From: Sebastes aleutianus
Lineage: Eukaryota > Chordata > Actinopteri > Perciformes > Sebastidae
Direction of reading: 5' to 3'
Length of the DNA: 64,000 bases
Assembly: GCA_916700875.1 (NCBI GenBank)
Contig: CAKAKS010000062.1
Span: forward strand, 16,037,460 to 16,101,459
Below are positions 29,201 through 37,090 of the stretch, one piece after another. The first letter of the stretch is position 1. The number at the start of each line of letters is the position of its first letter. The notes under the pieces were generated by a model, which saw nothing but the letters and a program-made list of their open reading frames with translations, did no database searches and was not told the DNA's origin. Made by a program: the position numbers and the translations under genes.

Positions 29201-32200
29201 ACGTCAAGGTCATAGTAGTAGAATGTTGTTGTAGCACTGCAAAAGCTTTTAGATGGGAGGTTGTAGCACGTGTTTGGTTGTACTGTGTAAGTGACTTTGA
29301 CACCTCAGACGATGACTTACATCCTGTTTCCTACCAACAATGAACATAACACAATCTGTCCCTAACCCTAACCAAGTACTTTTGGTTGCCTGACACCAAC
29401 TTTAACCACAGAGGTGGATGATCAGAAATGGGAATCGAGAATCAGTTCCTGTTGGGTACCGGTTCTTTGGAATCGCATGCCACTGTGACTATCAATTCCT
29501 CCTGTTGATGCTTTCCGACAGACGCACATGCACAATGATGTAACGCCATATGCACGCTGTATCATATGTTAGTTTGTTTGTGACCGGAGCCATGGCGGAG
29601 AAAATCTGAACACTTGGAGCTAACAGTTAATGAAAATAAATGCAGTTGTTTTAGTCACAGAGGGACACAGTTGTCACAGCAATATGAAATATATATTAGG
29701 GAGGGAAATGTTTAACTTCCCAACACTAGCTCTAAGCAGCTTATAATATATAATCCAAACTACTAATGCCAAGATTTTTTAATCAACACAAATATTTAAA
29801 TAAAAATAAAATCATTTATTTCCTAATAATATAAATGGTGTGTTTTTATGTAAATAACCACTATAAATATCAATAACAAGGTAAAACATGTATAATTTTT
29901 GACAGTTTACACTCACTTCAGGGAGGCTTTCATTATTTTTTGGGATGGTGAAAATCTGTCTGGGGTCTTGCCTTCATTTGGTATTTTGGCCATTGCCATC
30001 TTGATTTTTTGCAACCAGAAGTGACACAAGAGGGTGGAGCTAAGTGCAACTTAACACTGAATAAGACATTTTTAGTTAAATTAACTTTTTATTAACTGAA
30101 AACACACTGTGAAAGGGTTAAAGTTATAAGATGAAAACACGGACAACTCCCAGACCGGACAACGCCGTGGTTAGCAACCCATCACACATATATAAACTTG
30201 ACCTCGAGAGATTGCTCAAGGTTTGATTGCAGATTGCAGAAGAAGTCTGGTTCATTTTCAAGATGTCTAGAGATGATATTACCCCTTTTTCTCATACATA
30301 AACTTTAGCTCAAATTGTCCCTCTGCTAATGAACTGAGAACATATTTGCATAAGGTTAATGAAAAAGTGCAATTTTGTCGATTGCATTTCCACCCCGTCT
30401 CACTCTCTGTCCTCACAGCTAATTAAATGCATATAGAATTCCCAAAAGCAAAAGGATAAAATGATAATTTCTTACTGCAGACAAGGATATTTGGAGTCCT
30501 TTGGACACAGCGTCTGACTGTTTGGTCTTTGAATTGTAGAGCTCGATGTGTAAATTAATAGAGCAAGAGGCCAGCAGGATAACTAGCAGACAAGCACTTG
30601 GGAGTTGAGGCAGAAATCACAAAAATGCCAAGGTGGTGAATGTCATTGTATTAATATCTCAGAGCTTTTTATCTGGACCTTACAGCTTGTATGGTGCTAC
30701 TAAATGACAGAAAAGTGCACGGTAATGAAGTCACGAAAACAACCAACCGGGTGATGGGGACAAACTGAATGTGATTATATATTCAATCCATCAATATCAC
30801 AGATCATTTTTTGTCATTATCAATCCTTATTCTACCTCTCTCGGCAGTTTCAAAAGCCACAGGAGCAGTACCCTCCGTTCCGCTTTGGTACGGTCCCAAA
30901 TGGCAGCACCGAGCGCAACATAAGGAGTAACTACCCCGAGATGCACTCCCACATGGTCAAATACAACCAGAAGGGAGTAGAGGATGCCCTTAACAGCCTC
31001 AAAACAGGGTAGGTGTCAGCCAAGGCTCGTAAAAATATATTAACAGAGGAACTGCGAGCCAAAGCGGAGCCAAATAGTTATATAACGGCCATTTGAGTAA
31101 ATCTCCTTTTGTCTTTACCCTGCTAGGAAACTGGATGCCTTTATCTATGATGCTGCTGTGCTGAATTACATGGCTGGCAAAGATGAGGGCTGCAAGCTGG
31201 TGACCATTGGCAGTGGGAAAGTGTTTGCCACCACTGGTTATGGCATCGCCCTGCAGAAGGATTCCCGCTGGAAACGACCCATCGACCTGGCCCTGCTCCA
31301 GTTCCTGGCTGATGGTAAATTCTTCATATATATGTATACACAATAGATGCTGAGTTTCACAGATTATTGCCAGTAATGCTATTATAACTGGATTTGCACT
31401 TTGTCCATAAACTTGAATAATTGGATAGGAAGAGACAAAATATTACTGTTGTAAAACGTGTCCCAATGAGAGACGCATCATAAATGCATGTCAATAAAAC
31501 CAAGTTTCAAGAGGCGATTTAAAATGTGACACTTATTCTGCTAACCTAAGCTCCTCGGGCGAGTTATTTCGAAGCCTCGGGCAAAAGCCTGGTCACCTTT
31601 GGCAGAAAATATGCAATAGATGGTAAGAGGAATAATACAGCACATTGCATAATATGACAAATTGATTGGCCACACACAAAATGCTGTGATATTATTACTT
31701 AGCAGCAAAATCGTGTGATTTAGACTGAGACCTATTTTATTTTTGGTGACAAAGATTAAGACGCCGACTGGAATAAAACACAAAAAACTAAAATAGGGAA
31801 AATATTTAGTATTCACCGGGGGACATCCAGTGATTTAACAACTTGGCAGATCATCAGTAGTTTTATGCTCCTGTGTAAGACTGCCATGTTTGTTTTTGGC
31901 AAAGTAAAAATGAAGATGGGAAAGCAGAAAAACAACAAAGTCTCCTAGAAATTACCTTTGTGGGTGGATGGCTGTACAAAGCAGAGGACTTCCACATCAG
32001 TACCAGGGTCACTGCAGACATTTTCTGTATTAAACCGAGATCATGATCTTTCCTTAAAACCAAGTAAACTTAAACCAAATGCTGTCACTACCTAAATATA
32101 ACCATAAAAAAGCTTTACAATACTGTAGTTACTACAAGCAGATATTTTATTGCAAGATTGGATATTTGGGTTGAAAACAAATGAAATATGTTTTCATTGA

Positions 32201-35200
32201 GATACGTTCAGTATCAGCAATTTTGCAACTCTCCAGATACGTTAATTAAGAACATGTCCTCGTTATGTTAGTAGAATACATAATCCGGAAAATGTTACAT
32301 TTCCTCGAAAACTGCTGGTTCATAAAGTTGTTTTTTTCAGACTTGTCTATTGTTTTAAGGGGTCACAAGCTGAAAAGATGGGAACCGTTGCCTTATACTA
32401 TTTTTTACGTGCAAATTTCTAGCAGCCATTATTTGTTTTTCTTCTTTGAGAAGAACAACTGCTGTCTACTTCAAAAAAATAATAAATCAGGATAAGGGAT
32501 GTCTTGAGACCAGAAATTTAGTGGTTCACACCAATACCACTGAAATTCCATGATTCCCGATAACCAATTCGATACCACAGTAAAAAACAAAAACAAAACA
32601 ATATATCCCATGTACTAACTTCAACATACCTTCCTTTATTACCGTTTGCATACTGTTGCAAATTTATTATTACTCCCAGATGATCCGCCTCAAGTTTCTC
32701 GCCAAAAGTTAAATTTTACAAGAGTACATTTGAACACATCATAACGTTATAATTTACCTTCGCCCAATACTCCTATTTACTCAATACGCATCATAATGTA
32801 ATTCAATACAACCTCCGTTAGCGTTAGCGGTTAGTTCCGTTATTTAGCCAAGCAGGACTGCGCTGCCCACCGGCTGCTTGACCCCGGGACAACGTTAGTC
32901 TCGAGCCTTGCTGGTACCTGCCGTGCTGTAAAAAAAACGAGTACCGTCACGTTTTCAGAATTTTTGCATTGACTTATCAGTTCTCGTGACATCGCTAGTC
33001 AGGATTGGTTCTGGATTCACTGAATCCCAAACAGAAGACCTATACAGCCTTATGCAGTCGTACCTAGTGTTCTGGTTATTTGAGAGATTTCCCATGCAGA
33101 TGCATTTTATGAGATGCTGGAGGGTGATTCATTATACAAACAAGTCTGTATTCTGTGCTCCTCGCTCACAGGTGACACACAAAAGCTGCAGACCGTCTGG
33201 CTCACAGGCATCTGCCGTAATGAGAAGAAAGAGGTGATGAGCAGTAAGCTGGACATTGACAACATGGCGGGGGTCTTCTACATGCTGCTGGTGGCCATGG
33301 GCCTGAGCCTGCTGGTTTTCGCTTGGGAACATCTGCTCTACTGGAAACTACGACATTCAGTCCGCAAGTCAGAGCGCCTGGACTTCCTCCTAGCCATCAG
33401 CAGAGTAAGTCAGTCTCATATATAAAATACTGCACTCATATTACTACAAGTAAGGGAAACTGTATAGCAAGCTGGTACATTATCCCGCTTATTACATGGC
33501 TACTTACTTAAATAAGTAAAAAAAATCAATAATTTGACACAAAAATGGTCTGCCAGAGTGTGACATTAGAACTGCCTCCATAGCAACAGTCTGTTATACA
33601 TAGCAACGGCCTGCTATAAAGAAATAACAGACTGTAGAACAACATGATTGACCAATCAGAATTGAGTATTCAACAAAGCTGTGTAAACATATGTTTTATT
33701 ATCTTCATACAGTTCACATTCAACTATTTGGTCTACGATATTAAAAGAAGTAACTGCAACAACTGCAGTTGTGAAAAGTTTTGTAGTTATCAGTCTAGTG
33801 CAAGGATTAGGTCTCATTTTATAGCATCCACTGAGTCGTGTTAAAGTATATTAAATGCCACCCAAGTAACAAAACACTTTTTTGCAGACAGAAGTTGCAG
33901 AGAATGTTAATATGTGATGGCTACATGAAAAAAAGCCTGCTGTCGCCTTCTGTGATATCCTTGAAGACATAGGTTTAGAAATATTGGCAATGCAGTAAGT
34001 CAAATCAGTACACAGCCTGAATAGGTCAAGGGCAGCAACAATAAAAACAGATAGTAAAATCAAATGAGTTTAAAGCAATAAAAGGACTTCATAGATACTT
34101 GCTGGGATATTGTGATGGCCGTGATCCCTCTGAAATTGAATTTAAATTGCCCCATTAAAAAACCTTCATCTGTGTGTCGACAGTCGTCAGAGGTGAGATT
34201 AAGTATTCCAAATGGATACACGATTTGAAAGTAAAATAAAGCCGGTGGGATAAAAACGGAGAAACAAATAGCAAAGTGCATGATCAGCAACTCAGTCACA
34301 TATGTAGGGGCATGTTTTAAAGATCAAGCTGTGTGCAAACAACATTTCAAACACAGCAACAAGAACATGAAACTAAACCTGGGCGATAATTCTATATGAT
34401 AATTTCTCGTCTTTCAATTGTGATGAAATCAGACAATCCACAATTACATCGTCTAAATTGATAACAAATGTCTCAGAAATATCAAACTTCATTAAATCAA
34501 ACTATTCTCTTAATGTGATTACTCTGTATTAGTGTGCAGGTATGTAAATATAGTCAGTCTATAGCTGGAAATACTTATTTTCTCTATATGTTCACATGAA
34601 ACTTTTATGTTCATTTTGCAGTAAACGTCTTAATTAAATGAGAAAAATACTCAGTACTTTCCATGTGTCACGTTTTTAATTCACACAGGAGTATACACAA
34701 ATAGGTTTTACCATGTGGATATTTCATATTACAGTTGTAAATCACAGGTTTCATCACGTTAGGATAATATATCGATTCTGTGGACAAGGACACGATATTT
34801 GCAGATATCACAAAGTCTGCCACAAAACGATTTTGATTTGATTTAATTCAGGGGTCTGCGATTGATATGAGACAATATCATATGTCCATTTAACACAATC
34901 AGTTACATTTATGTTAACTCAAAAAAAAGCAACTGAAATATGATTTGACAATTTCATTGTCTTTTTTAATAAAAAAGAATAAATGTACGGTGGGAATTTA
35001 AAAATAAAGGTTTATCTTAAAGATGACGATATGTTTCGATATTTTCACTTTGCATCGATGATATAGGATCGTTGATCAGCGAATTGATATATCGATCCAG
35101 ATCAATGCATCGTTACACGTTTCGTTACACGTTTCATATAGACTATTTATTTATTGAATTATCAGAAAACATGCTATATCGCGATATATATATATATCAT

Positions 35201-37090
35201 TATCAAGATATGACACCATCTATATTGGGACTGAAGATTTTGGCCACACCCCCCAGCCCTACATAAAACTACCAAAAACAACAATGAATCTCTTTTTCGC
35301 AATGACAACTCATTTGCTCAGTAAGTTAATAGAAATGTCATAGAAATTGACCAAACTTAATTCAAGGTGACTGTAAAACACGATTGATAACCTCTGGGAG
35401 TTTGTTGGTTCATTCTGGTTTCTGATGAGGCTTAAAGATCATAATTCACCCTCCCGTCTCTCTGCAGGGCATCTACAGCTGCTTCAATGGAGTAGAGCAA
35501 AGTGACCACAACGGCAGCATGCCGAGTCCGGACGTCACCGGCAACTACACACAAGCCAATATGCTAAAGATGCTTCAAACGGCCAAGGACATGGTGTCCT
35601 CTGCCAGAGTGGAGAACTCTCTAGACAATGCCACCAAAACAATAGAGAACTGGAGCAGGCGGGGAGGCGACAATGTGCGGGTTGGCCTGCCACCTAGAGT
35701 GACGACCACAGACATGGTTCATGGCCGTCTGCCCTATATCTCCAGCATCTCAGACAACCACTCCCCATACCCTCAGAGGGCCCTTACACCCACCTTCCCA
35801 ATTCATTATGGGGACAGCGCCACCCAGCCCCTCCTGGATAAGCCCCGAGTGGTGACCCGACCCACCCCGCTCCGCTACACGCTGCCCTCCCGCAACAGTC
35901 AGCATGTCTTAGAGAGGACTCTGCCCATCTCCAGCCTCAGCAGTCCTCACATCGCCATGCGGGACCCCCTTCCTCCCTCCGGTACTTCTAACCCCCACCA
36001 CAGCAGCAGGCTGTATGTGGAGAACCAATCCCGGCACCCCACGTCCCCTTTTGTTCCTTACAGGGAGATCCAGGTGCCCGATATCTACTTGGAGCACAAA
36101 GGACCGCTGAGGAGGAAGCTCAGCTACCCCCCTGACTGTGTGAGCCGGAGGAGACGGTCCCATATCTATACGTTCGATGCTGCAGACCCCAGAGTGAGAG
36201 GCGACTACGATGAACCTCGATCCTGCCTTGCTGAGTTGAGGGCCAATCACCTCCTGAACAACCACGCCCCTGCTGCTGCTGCTATGGCCTGCGCTCCAGG
36301 ACACTACTCGGGCGGCAGCACAAGCTGCAACTCCTGTATGAGGTCCTATCTGGAGCCTGAAATGGAGGAGATACCACTCCTGGGGAAGGACAAACTAAAC
36401 CGCCGCGCCTCATTCCTCAAAGCCACGTGGGGCAACGACCGGATCCATCAGGTAGACGAAACAAAGCCCTCCACATCCACATCCTCCGCCCGCGTAGACA
36501 TGCCTGACCTGTTTCCTCGGGTGGTAGTGGCCAACCCAAAGCCCCACAAGCTATACGGCAGTCTGGGGCACAACCTGTCCTGCTATCCCTTGGCTGCTGA
36601 GCCTGCCTACTTGGACCCAGCCCACATGGGCTCCTACCCTTACAAGCGGAAGCTCAAGTACTCTGAGTCCACCCGGCTGCCCTCTTACAGGGAAGCCATC
36701 CTGCAGAATGCTGCTGCCCTGCGCCGCTCGTCCTCCACGGTGGTGCACAGACACTACTCCACCTACCTGAACTCGTACACAGACTTACCGGTGTATGTGG
36801 GGCCATTGGCTCAGGGACCGTCCCAGTTCTACGACAGTTCCAAGGACATGTGCCACGTGTTTCCCTGTACAAGCCACTGCCCGGATAACACGGCAATGCT
36901 GCCTCGTATGAGCGACAGGCAAGTGGTTTACCACAACAATATGTTTGGGGCCTACGATGGCACAGGGCAGAGGGAAGACCCGGGCTCTGGGAGCAGAGAG
37001 CGGAGGCAGGTGTTGGTGGCGCGCAGAGTCAACAGTCCCTATGTGCCAAAGCCCTGGGGCAGGGTATCCAGTCTGGAGTCTGAGGTCTGA
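2185..37090 (+). CDS. grin2c: grin2c, NMDA receptor subunit GluN2C, 3' two thirds (ten exons)
   Basis: This is an ionotropic glutamate receptor subunit that pairs with GluN1 to form a glutamate-gated, Mg2+-blocked, Ca2+-permeable channel in the postsynaptic membrane. Seen: ten exons of 115, 212, 169, 154, 126, 230, 161, 188, 233 and 1623 nt join in one frame, all with GT-AG introns, giving 1,069 residues and a stop at 37088-37090. Order: end of amino-terminal domain, S1, M1, M2 loop, M3, S2, M4, cytoplasmic tail. The expected GluN2 glutamate contacts are all present: H (21892), S and T of SLTINEER (24613, 24619), R (24634), S and T of GST (30905, 30908) and D (31149). GluN2C is favoured over 2A, 2B and 2D by the tail start (LKMLQ...AKDM...TIENW), by GIYSCF after M4, and by the SSLESEV end. 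Two teleost copies (ca, cb) exist and cannot be separated here. The 5' exons lie outside the window. Confidence 0.95.
3840..4175. repeat. decayed hAT-like MITE, family G fragment
   Basis: The order of motifs (ccaaaagccaaagatgttc, agtttataatgatata, agcagcaaa, aagcttgaacca) parallels the copy at 14100-14400 and the complete element at 27369-27729 read on the same strand or its complement. Ends are too decayed to find target-site duplications. Confidence 0.5.
4941..5941 (-). mobile_element. hAT-like MITE family A copy 2, interrupted
   Basis: It opens with attaatcgcgatcacgatt and closes with ttggccataatcatgcaac, the reverse of the start of copy 1. The middle (about 5110-5760) is not present in the other copies and includes a piece of family B (about 5395-5740), so it looks like an older copy split by a later insertion. 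Confidence 0.6.
5395..5740 (+). repeat. dispersed repeat, family B
   Basis: The segment agcagcttataatatataa followed by actactaatgccaagatt is shared with 29725-29780. The part around ttggcgagaaacttg is the reverse complement of the segment near 32695. Three partial copies of one family are therefore present in this window. Confidence 0.6.
5945..6420 (+). repeat. dispersed repeat, family F
   Basis: The run accacggcgttgtccgg ... gttgtccgtgttttcat ... ccctttcacagtgtg is matched in reverse complement at about 30100-30175. The left end (ctatgagaaaatga...tacttctcacttg) recurs at 52814-52865. No coding frame of note. Confidence 0.6.
8175..8620 (+). repeat. dispersed repeat, family D copy
   Basis: Shared landmarks with the copies near 46400, 50230, 54130 and 61430: ggtgtataaatag, ggttgggcttaaaata, cagtctcctggttaaaagtcg and tgtgtttg followed by cccatcc. 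Non-coding, same orientation as the 50.2-kb copy. Confidence 0.55.
8800..9265 (+). pseudogene. decayed Tc1/mariner transposase, C-terminal half
   Basis: The frame beginning gaa gac cct (8958) reads EDPFLFQ, then KARSLHK, then DSDLNPI (about 9039-9056), matching the Tc1-family block PFLFQ...HKARS...SPDLNPIEHLWDEL. A stop and frameshift follow, then a later frame with the counterpart of KAFPRRVEAVI near 9180-9210. Only the 3' half remains, with no inverted ends seen, so it is a dead fragment in the grin2c intron. Confidence 0.8.
9290..9560. repeat. possible dispersed repeat
   Basis: The phrases gatgtgtttccattcaattgtcaag and ggcgcgtttccatcaactgg (split by about 60 bp), then atgtgtttccatatact, look like parts of a common fish repeat. 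Limits uncertain. Confidence 0.25.
10775..10986 (+). CDS. grin2c: grin2c exon: linker and start of S1 ligand-binding lobe
   Basis: The 212-nt exon lies between cgccttcag and gtaagt (10987). It starts in phase 0 and reads VGTFEMG, YPVWPRYGSY, RHLTVATLEERPFVIVE, TGTCVSNTVPCRRQ. This is the entry into the S1 half of the glutamate-binding domain, with the cysteines that form conserved disulfides with the next exon (KLCCKGFC). It ends with two bases of a codon, completed by t at 21768 to give threonine. Confidence 0.93.
11068..11575. repeat. dispersed fish repeat with TTAA-type left end
   Basis: The left end is ttaaagggtcagttcacc. The right part has tgacctctgaccaccaaatc, gtgccaaatttgaagaaatt, cgttcctgagatatcgc and acaacccgaaaacataatg, a sequence very common in teleost introns. 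Two elements may be adjacent (about 11068-11270 and 11285-11575). Confidence 0.55.
11630..11720. repeat. MITE fragment
   Basis: The phrase tagggatcaactgattatcgg with gcctggcc looks like the end of a hAT-type element. Short and decayed. Confidence 0.3.
12168..12787 (+). mobile_element. hAT-like MITE family A copy 3, internally inverted
   Basis: It starts tagggctgcacgattatgg and ends tatgcagcccta. Compared with copy 1 the middle segment is reversed and flanked by two oppositely oriented copies of one arm (about 12511-12559 and 12643-12688). No clear target-site duplication. Confidence 0.75.
13613..14086 (-). mobile_element. hAT-like MITE family A copy 4
   Basis: It starts tagcgctgcattattaattg and ends ggccataaccgtgcaaccct. 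Flanks atctatgg (13605-13612) and atatgtgg (14087-14094) agree at 6 of 8 bases, a plausible decayed duplication. It contains the hairpin at 13807-13856, absent from the other copies. Confidence 0.65.
13807..13856. repeat. perfect 19-bp inverted repeat
   Basis: Arms gttttgcccgtctgctctc (13807-13825) and its exact reverse complement (13838-13856) flank a 12-base loop. GC content is higher than that of the host MITE. Confidence 0.9.
14100..14400. repeat. decayed hAT-like MITE, family G fragment
   Basis: Shares ccaaaaccccaaaatatgc, caatttacaatgatata and gagaagctggaacca with 4030-4130 and, as reverse complement, with 27369-27729. Confidence 0.5.
14400..15062. repeat. nested MITE cluster
   Basis: An inner element (about 14713-15010) has ends ggggctgtcctcgactga and gacaaagagggggcaaccc and carries tagtcgactgagacc. 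It splits an outer one whose pieces carry gatactggatattttaggc (left) and gtgatatcagccggtc (right). No duplications recovered. Confidence 0.4.
16023..16600 (+). repeat. dispersed fish repeat, family C
   Basis: It opens with tagggctgtcaatcgattg and ttaatcgcgattaatcgc. Later it contains tgaggtcagaggtcaagag, gaaaatggccatgacag and tggttggtaccaatggattc, a widely shared percomorph repeat. Confidence 0.6.
18160..18640 (+). pseudogene. decayed non-LTR-type retroelement ORF fragment
   Basis: Three frames carry pieces of one fish retroelement protein in the right order: IELTVPWEGAVSEAYKRKK (from 18197), then EAGQIGWRTRV...VEVGC about 18275-18340, then STTTLLKGMG, then KSLTEAAKRS...WLWLKRKD (about 18395-18465). 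At least three frameshifts break it. The 180-residue open frame at 17717-18259 merely runs into the first piece. Confidence 0.6.
19730..20570. repeat. probable dispersed repeat
   Basis: The stretch with gttttcagaagtagattttg and gaacaggccgccacg is richer in GC and CpG than the intron around it and resembles a teleost repeat. I could not define its ends. Confidence 0.3.
21734..21757 (+). repeat. CT microsatellite forming the splice-acceptor pyrimidine tract
   Basis: About eleven CT units end ten bases before the AG (21766-21767) of the next grin2c exon, so they serve as its polypyrimidine tract. Confidence 0.9.
21768..21936 (+). CDS. grin2c: grin2c exon: S1 lobe
   Basis: The 169-nt exon lies between gtcttttag and gtaagt (21937). 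The first base completes a threonine codon; then IVGHTEPYTKLCCKGFC, DILKKLSRTIKFSYDLYLV, TNGKHGKLVRG and WNGMIGE follow. The histidine of KHGK (21892-21894) corresponds to the glutamate-contacting H485 of rat GluN2A. It ends in phase 0. Confidence 0.95.
21937..24579 (+). other. grin2c intron, 2.6 kb
   Basis: Contains a MITE-like piece (about 22390-22715, carrying attgtgccgattggtgatcgg and ending ccatcggccaaccc) and an A-rich run at 23725-23745. The remainder shows nothing recognisable. The acceptor is an AAG (ttccctaag), less common than CAG. Confidence 0.7.
24580..24733 (+). CDS. grin2c: grin2c exon: core of S1 with SLTINEER motif
   Basis: The 154-nt exon lies between ttccctaag and gtgaga (24734). 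It reads VFYKRADMAIG, SLTINEERSE, IDFSVPFVETGISVMV and NGTVSPSAFL. The S, T and R of SLTINEER (24613, 24619, 24634) correspond to the glutamate contacts S511, T513 and R518 of GluN2A. It ends with one base (g) that pairs with aa of the next exon to give glutamate. Confidence 0.95.
24734..25571 (+). other. grin2c intron, 0.84 kb
   Basis: Very AT-rich, with long T-rich runs at 24950-25260. Nothing else recognised. Confidence 0.7.
25572..25697 (+). CDS. grin2c: grin2c exon: pre-M1 and M1
   Basis: The 126-nt exon lies between tccctgtag and gtgagt (25698). It reads (E)PYSPAVWVMMFV, MCLTVVAITVFIFEY and CSPVGYNRSLVSAK. The hydrophobic run is transmembrane helix M1, preceded by the pre-M1 EPYSP collar that couples agonist binding to gating. 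The last base starts an aspartate codon completed in the pore exon. Confidence 0.95.
25698..27874 (+). other. grin2c intron, 2.2 kb
   Basis: From 25701 to 27360 nothing recognisable is seen apart from AT-rich runs. A complete MITE occupies 27369-27729, 145 bp before the acceptor cctccccag. Confidence 0.7.
27369..27729 (-). mobile_element. hAT-like MITE, family G, complete with perfect 8-bp duplication
   Basis: Ends tagagctgcagcaa and gttgcggccctg are inverted relatives. The flanks are cttgagtt on both sides (27361-27368 and 27730-27737), a perfect 8-bp duplication. Internal landmarks include gagttgtggacaaaacaag and gattaatcgagaaaatattc. There is no coding frame. It is better preserved than the copies at 3840 and 14100. 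Confidence 0.85.
27875..28104 (+). CDS. grin2c: grin2c exon: M2 pore loop and M3
   Basis: The 230-nt exon lies between cctccccag and gtacgg (28105). It reads PGGPTFTIGKSVWLLW, GIVFNNSVPIENP, KGTTSKIMVLVWAFF, AVIFLASYTANLAAF, MIQEQYIDTVSGLSDKK. The asparagine pair at 27937-27942 is the N site and N+1 site that set Ca2+ permeability and Mg2+ block. Leucine at 27991-27993 is the S/L site, leucine in GluN2C/2D and serine in 2A/2B. SYTANLAAF is the gating motif in M3. It ends in phase 0; the donor is weak at +4 and +6. Confidence 0.97.
29405..29880 (+). repeat. dispersed repeat, family B
   Basis: It begins near gaaatgggaatcgagaatc and continues through agcagcttataatatataa. It shares its right half with 5560-5730. 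The left end resembles a hAT-type terminus. Confidence 0.55.
29900..30190 (-). repeat. dispersed repeat, family F
   Basis: Reverse-complement match of 6120-6360: cacactgtgaaagggttaaag, gatgaaaacacggacaact, ccggacaacgccgtgg. Confidence 0.6.
30848..31008 (+). CDS. grin2c: grin2c exon: S2 lobe, first part
   Basis: The 161-nt exon lies between tctcggcag and gtaggt (31009). It reads FQKPQEQYPPFRFG, TVPNGSTERNIRSNY, PEMHSHMVKYNQKG and VEDALNSLKTG. S and T of GST (30905, 30908) match the glutamate contacts S689 and T690 of GluN2A. It ends with two bases of a glycine codon. Confidence 0.95.
31127..31314 (+). CDS. grin2c: grin2c exon: S2 lobe, second part
   Basis: The 188-nt exon lies between ccctgctag and gtaaat (31315). 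The first base completes glycine; then KLDAFIYDAAVLNYMAG, KDEGCKLVTIGSGKVFA, TTGYGIALQKDSRWKRPI and DLALLQFLAD follow. Aspartate of YDAAV (31149-31151) is the counterpart of D731, which holds the glutamate amino group. The intron before it is only 118 bp. Confidence 0.95.
31315..33171 (+). other. grin2c intron, 1.9 kb
   Basis: 31315-32500 shows nothing recognisable. A family B-related repeat in reverse occupies about 32510-32830. The acceptor ctcgctcacag follows at 33171. Confidence 0.7.
32510..32830 (-). repeat. dispersed repeat, family B related
   Basis: The run caagtttctcgccaaaa, gtacatttgaa and taatttacc/ttcgcccaatac is the reverse complement of 5425-5520. Confidence 0.55.
33172..33404 (+). 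CDS. grin2c: grin2c exon: end of S2, M4 and juxtamembrane tail
   Basis: The 233-nt exon lies between ctcgctcacag and gtaagt (33405). It reads (G)DTQKLQTVWLTGICRNEK, EVMSSKLDIDNMAGVFY, MLLVAMGLSLLVFAWEHL, YWKLRHSVRKSERLDFLL, AISR. IDNMAGVFYML starts M4, and LDFLLAISR leads into the cytoplasmic tail. It ends in phase 0, joining GIYSCF. Confidence 0.95.
33535..33700. repeat. dispersed fish repeat fragment
   Basis: The phrases tagcaacagtctgttatac and tagcaacggcctgctataa are an internal near-duplication. The following gattgaccaatcagaattg is common in teleost repeats. Confidence 0.4.
34376..35264 (-). repeat. MITE cluster with GCGATA-type ends
   Basis: Left end acctgggcgataattc and right end cacaccccccagccctac are relatives of the inverted ends of a common fish TIR element. 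The interior is full of atatcg and cgatat steps and has an AT microsatellite at 35181-35197. Possibly two nested elements. Confidence 0.4.
35468..37090 (+). CDS. grin2c: grin2c last exon: cytoplasmic C-terminal tail and stop
   Basis: The 1,623-nt coding part encodes 540 residues and a tga stop (37088-37090). It starts GIYSCFNGVEQ. The early tail has NMLKMLQTAKDMVSSARV and DNATKTIENW, the conserved GluN2C signature. Further on come EIPLLGKDKLNRRASF, a cysteine pair CNSC, LPSYREA, a short alanine run from GCT repeats and the end RVSSLESEV, a class I PDZ ligand for PSD-95-type scaffolds. The tail is longer than in mammalian GluN2C (about 400 residues by recollection). The exon is clearly richer in GC than its surroundings. 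Antisense frames at 35909-36304 and 36551-36896 are shadows. Confidence 0.97.
   Translation, partial: GIYSCFNGVEQSDHNGSMPSPDVTGNYTQANMLKMLQTAKDMVSSARVENSLDNATKTIENWSRRGGDNVRVGLPPRVTTTDMVHGRLPYISSISDNHSPYPQRALTPTFPIHYGDSATQPLLDKPRVVTRPTPLRYTLPSRNSQHVLERTLPISSLSSPHIAMRDPLPPSGTSNPHHSSRLYVENQSRHPTSPFVPYREIQVPDIYLEHKGPLRRKLSYPPDCVSRRRRSHIYTFDAADPRVRGDYDEPRSCLAELRANHLLNNHAPAAAAMACAPGHYSGGSTSCNSCMRSYLEPEMEEIPLLGKDKLNRRASFLKATWGNDRIHQVDETKPSTSTSSARVDMPDLFPRVVVANPKPHKLYGSLGHNLSCYPLAAEPAYLDPAHMGSYPYKRKLKYSESTRLPSYREAILQNAAALRRSSSTVVHRHYSTYLNSYTDLPVYVGPLAQGPSQFYDSSKDMCHVFPCTSHCPDNTAMLPRMSDRQVVYHNNMFGAYDGTGQREDPGSGSRERRQVLVARRVNSPYVPKPWGRVSSLESEV

Larger units (their letters stand above)
28105..30847 (+). 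other. grin2c intron, 2.7 kb
   Basis: Nothing recognisable at 28105-29404. Then family B (29405-29880) and family F in reverse (29900-30190). 30200-30847 shows nothing beyond the acceptor tctcggcag. Confidence 0.7.
33405..35467 (+). other. grin2c last intron, 2.1 kb
   Basis: Contains a repeat at about 33535-33700 (with gattgaccaatcagaattgag) and a MITE cluster at about 34376-35264. The rest is AT-rich without recognisable features. The acceptor is ctctgcag. Confidence 0.7.

Noticed and set aside
29350..29380. Telomere-like ctaaccctaacc
   Set aside because: Only two units; no array.
35909..36896. Antisense frames opposite the grin2c tail exon
   Set aside because: Shadows of the GC-rich coding strand; no independent signals.
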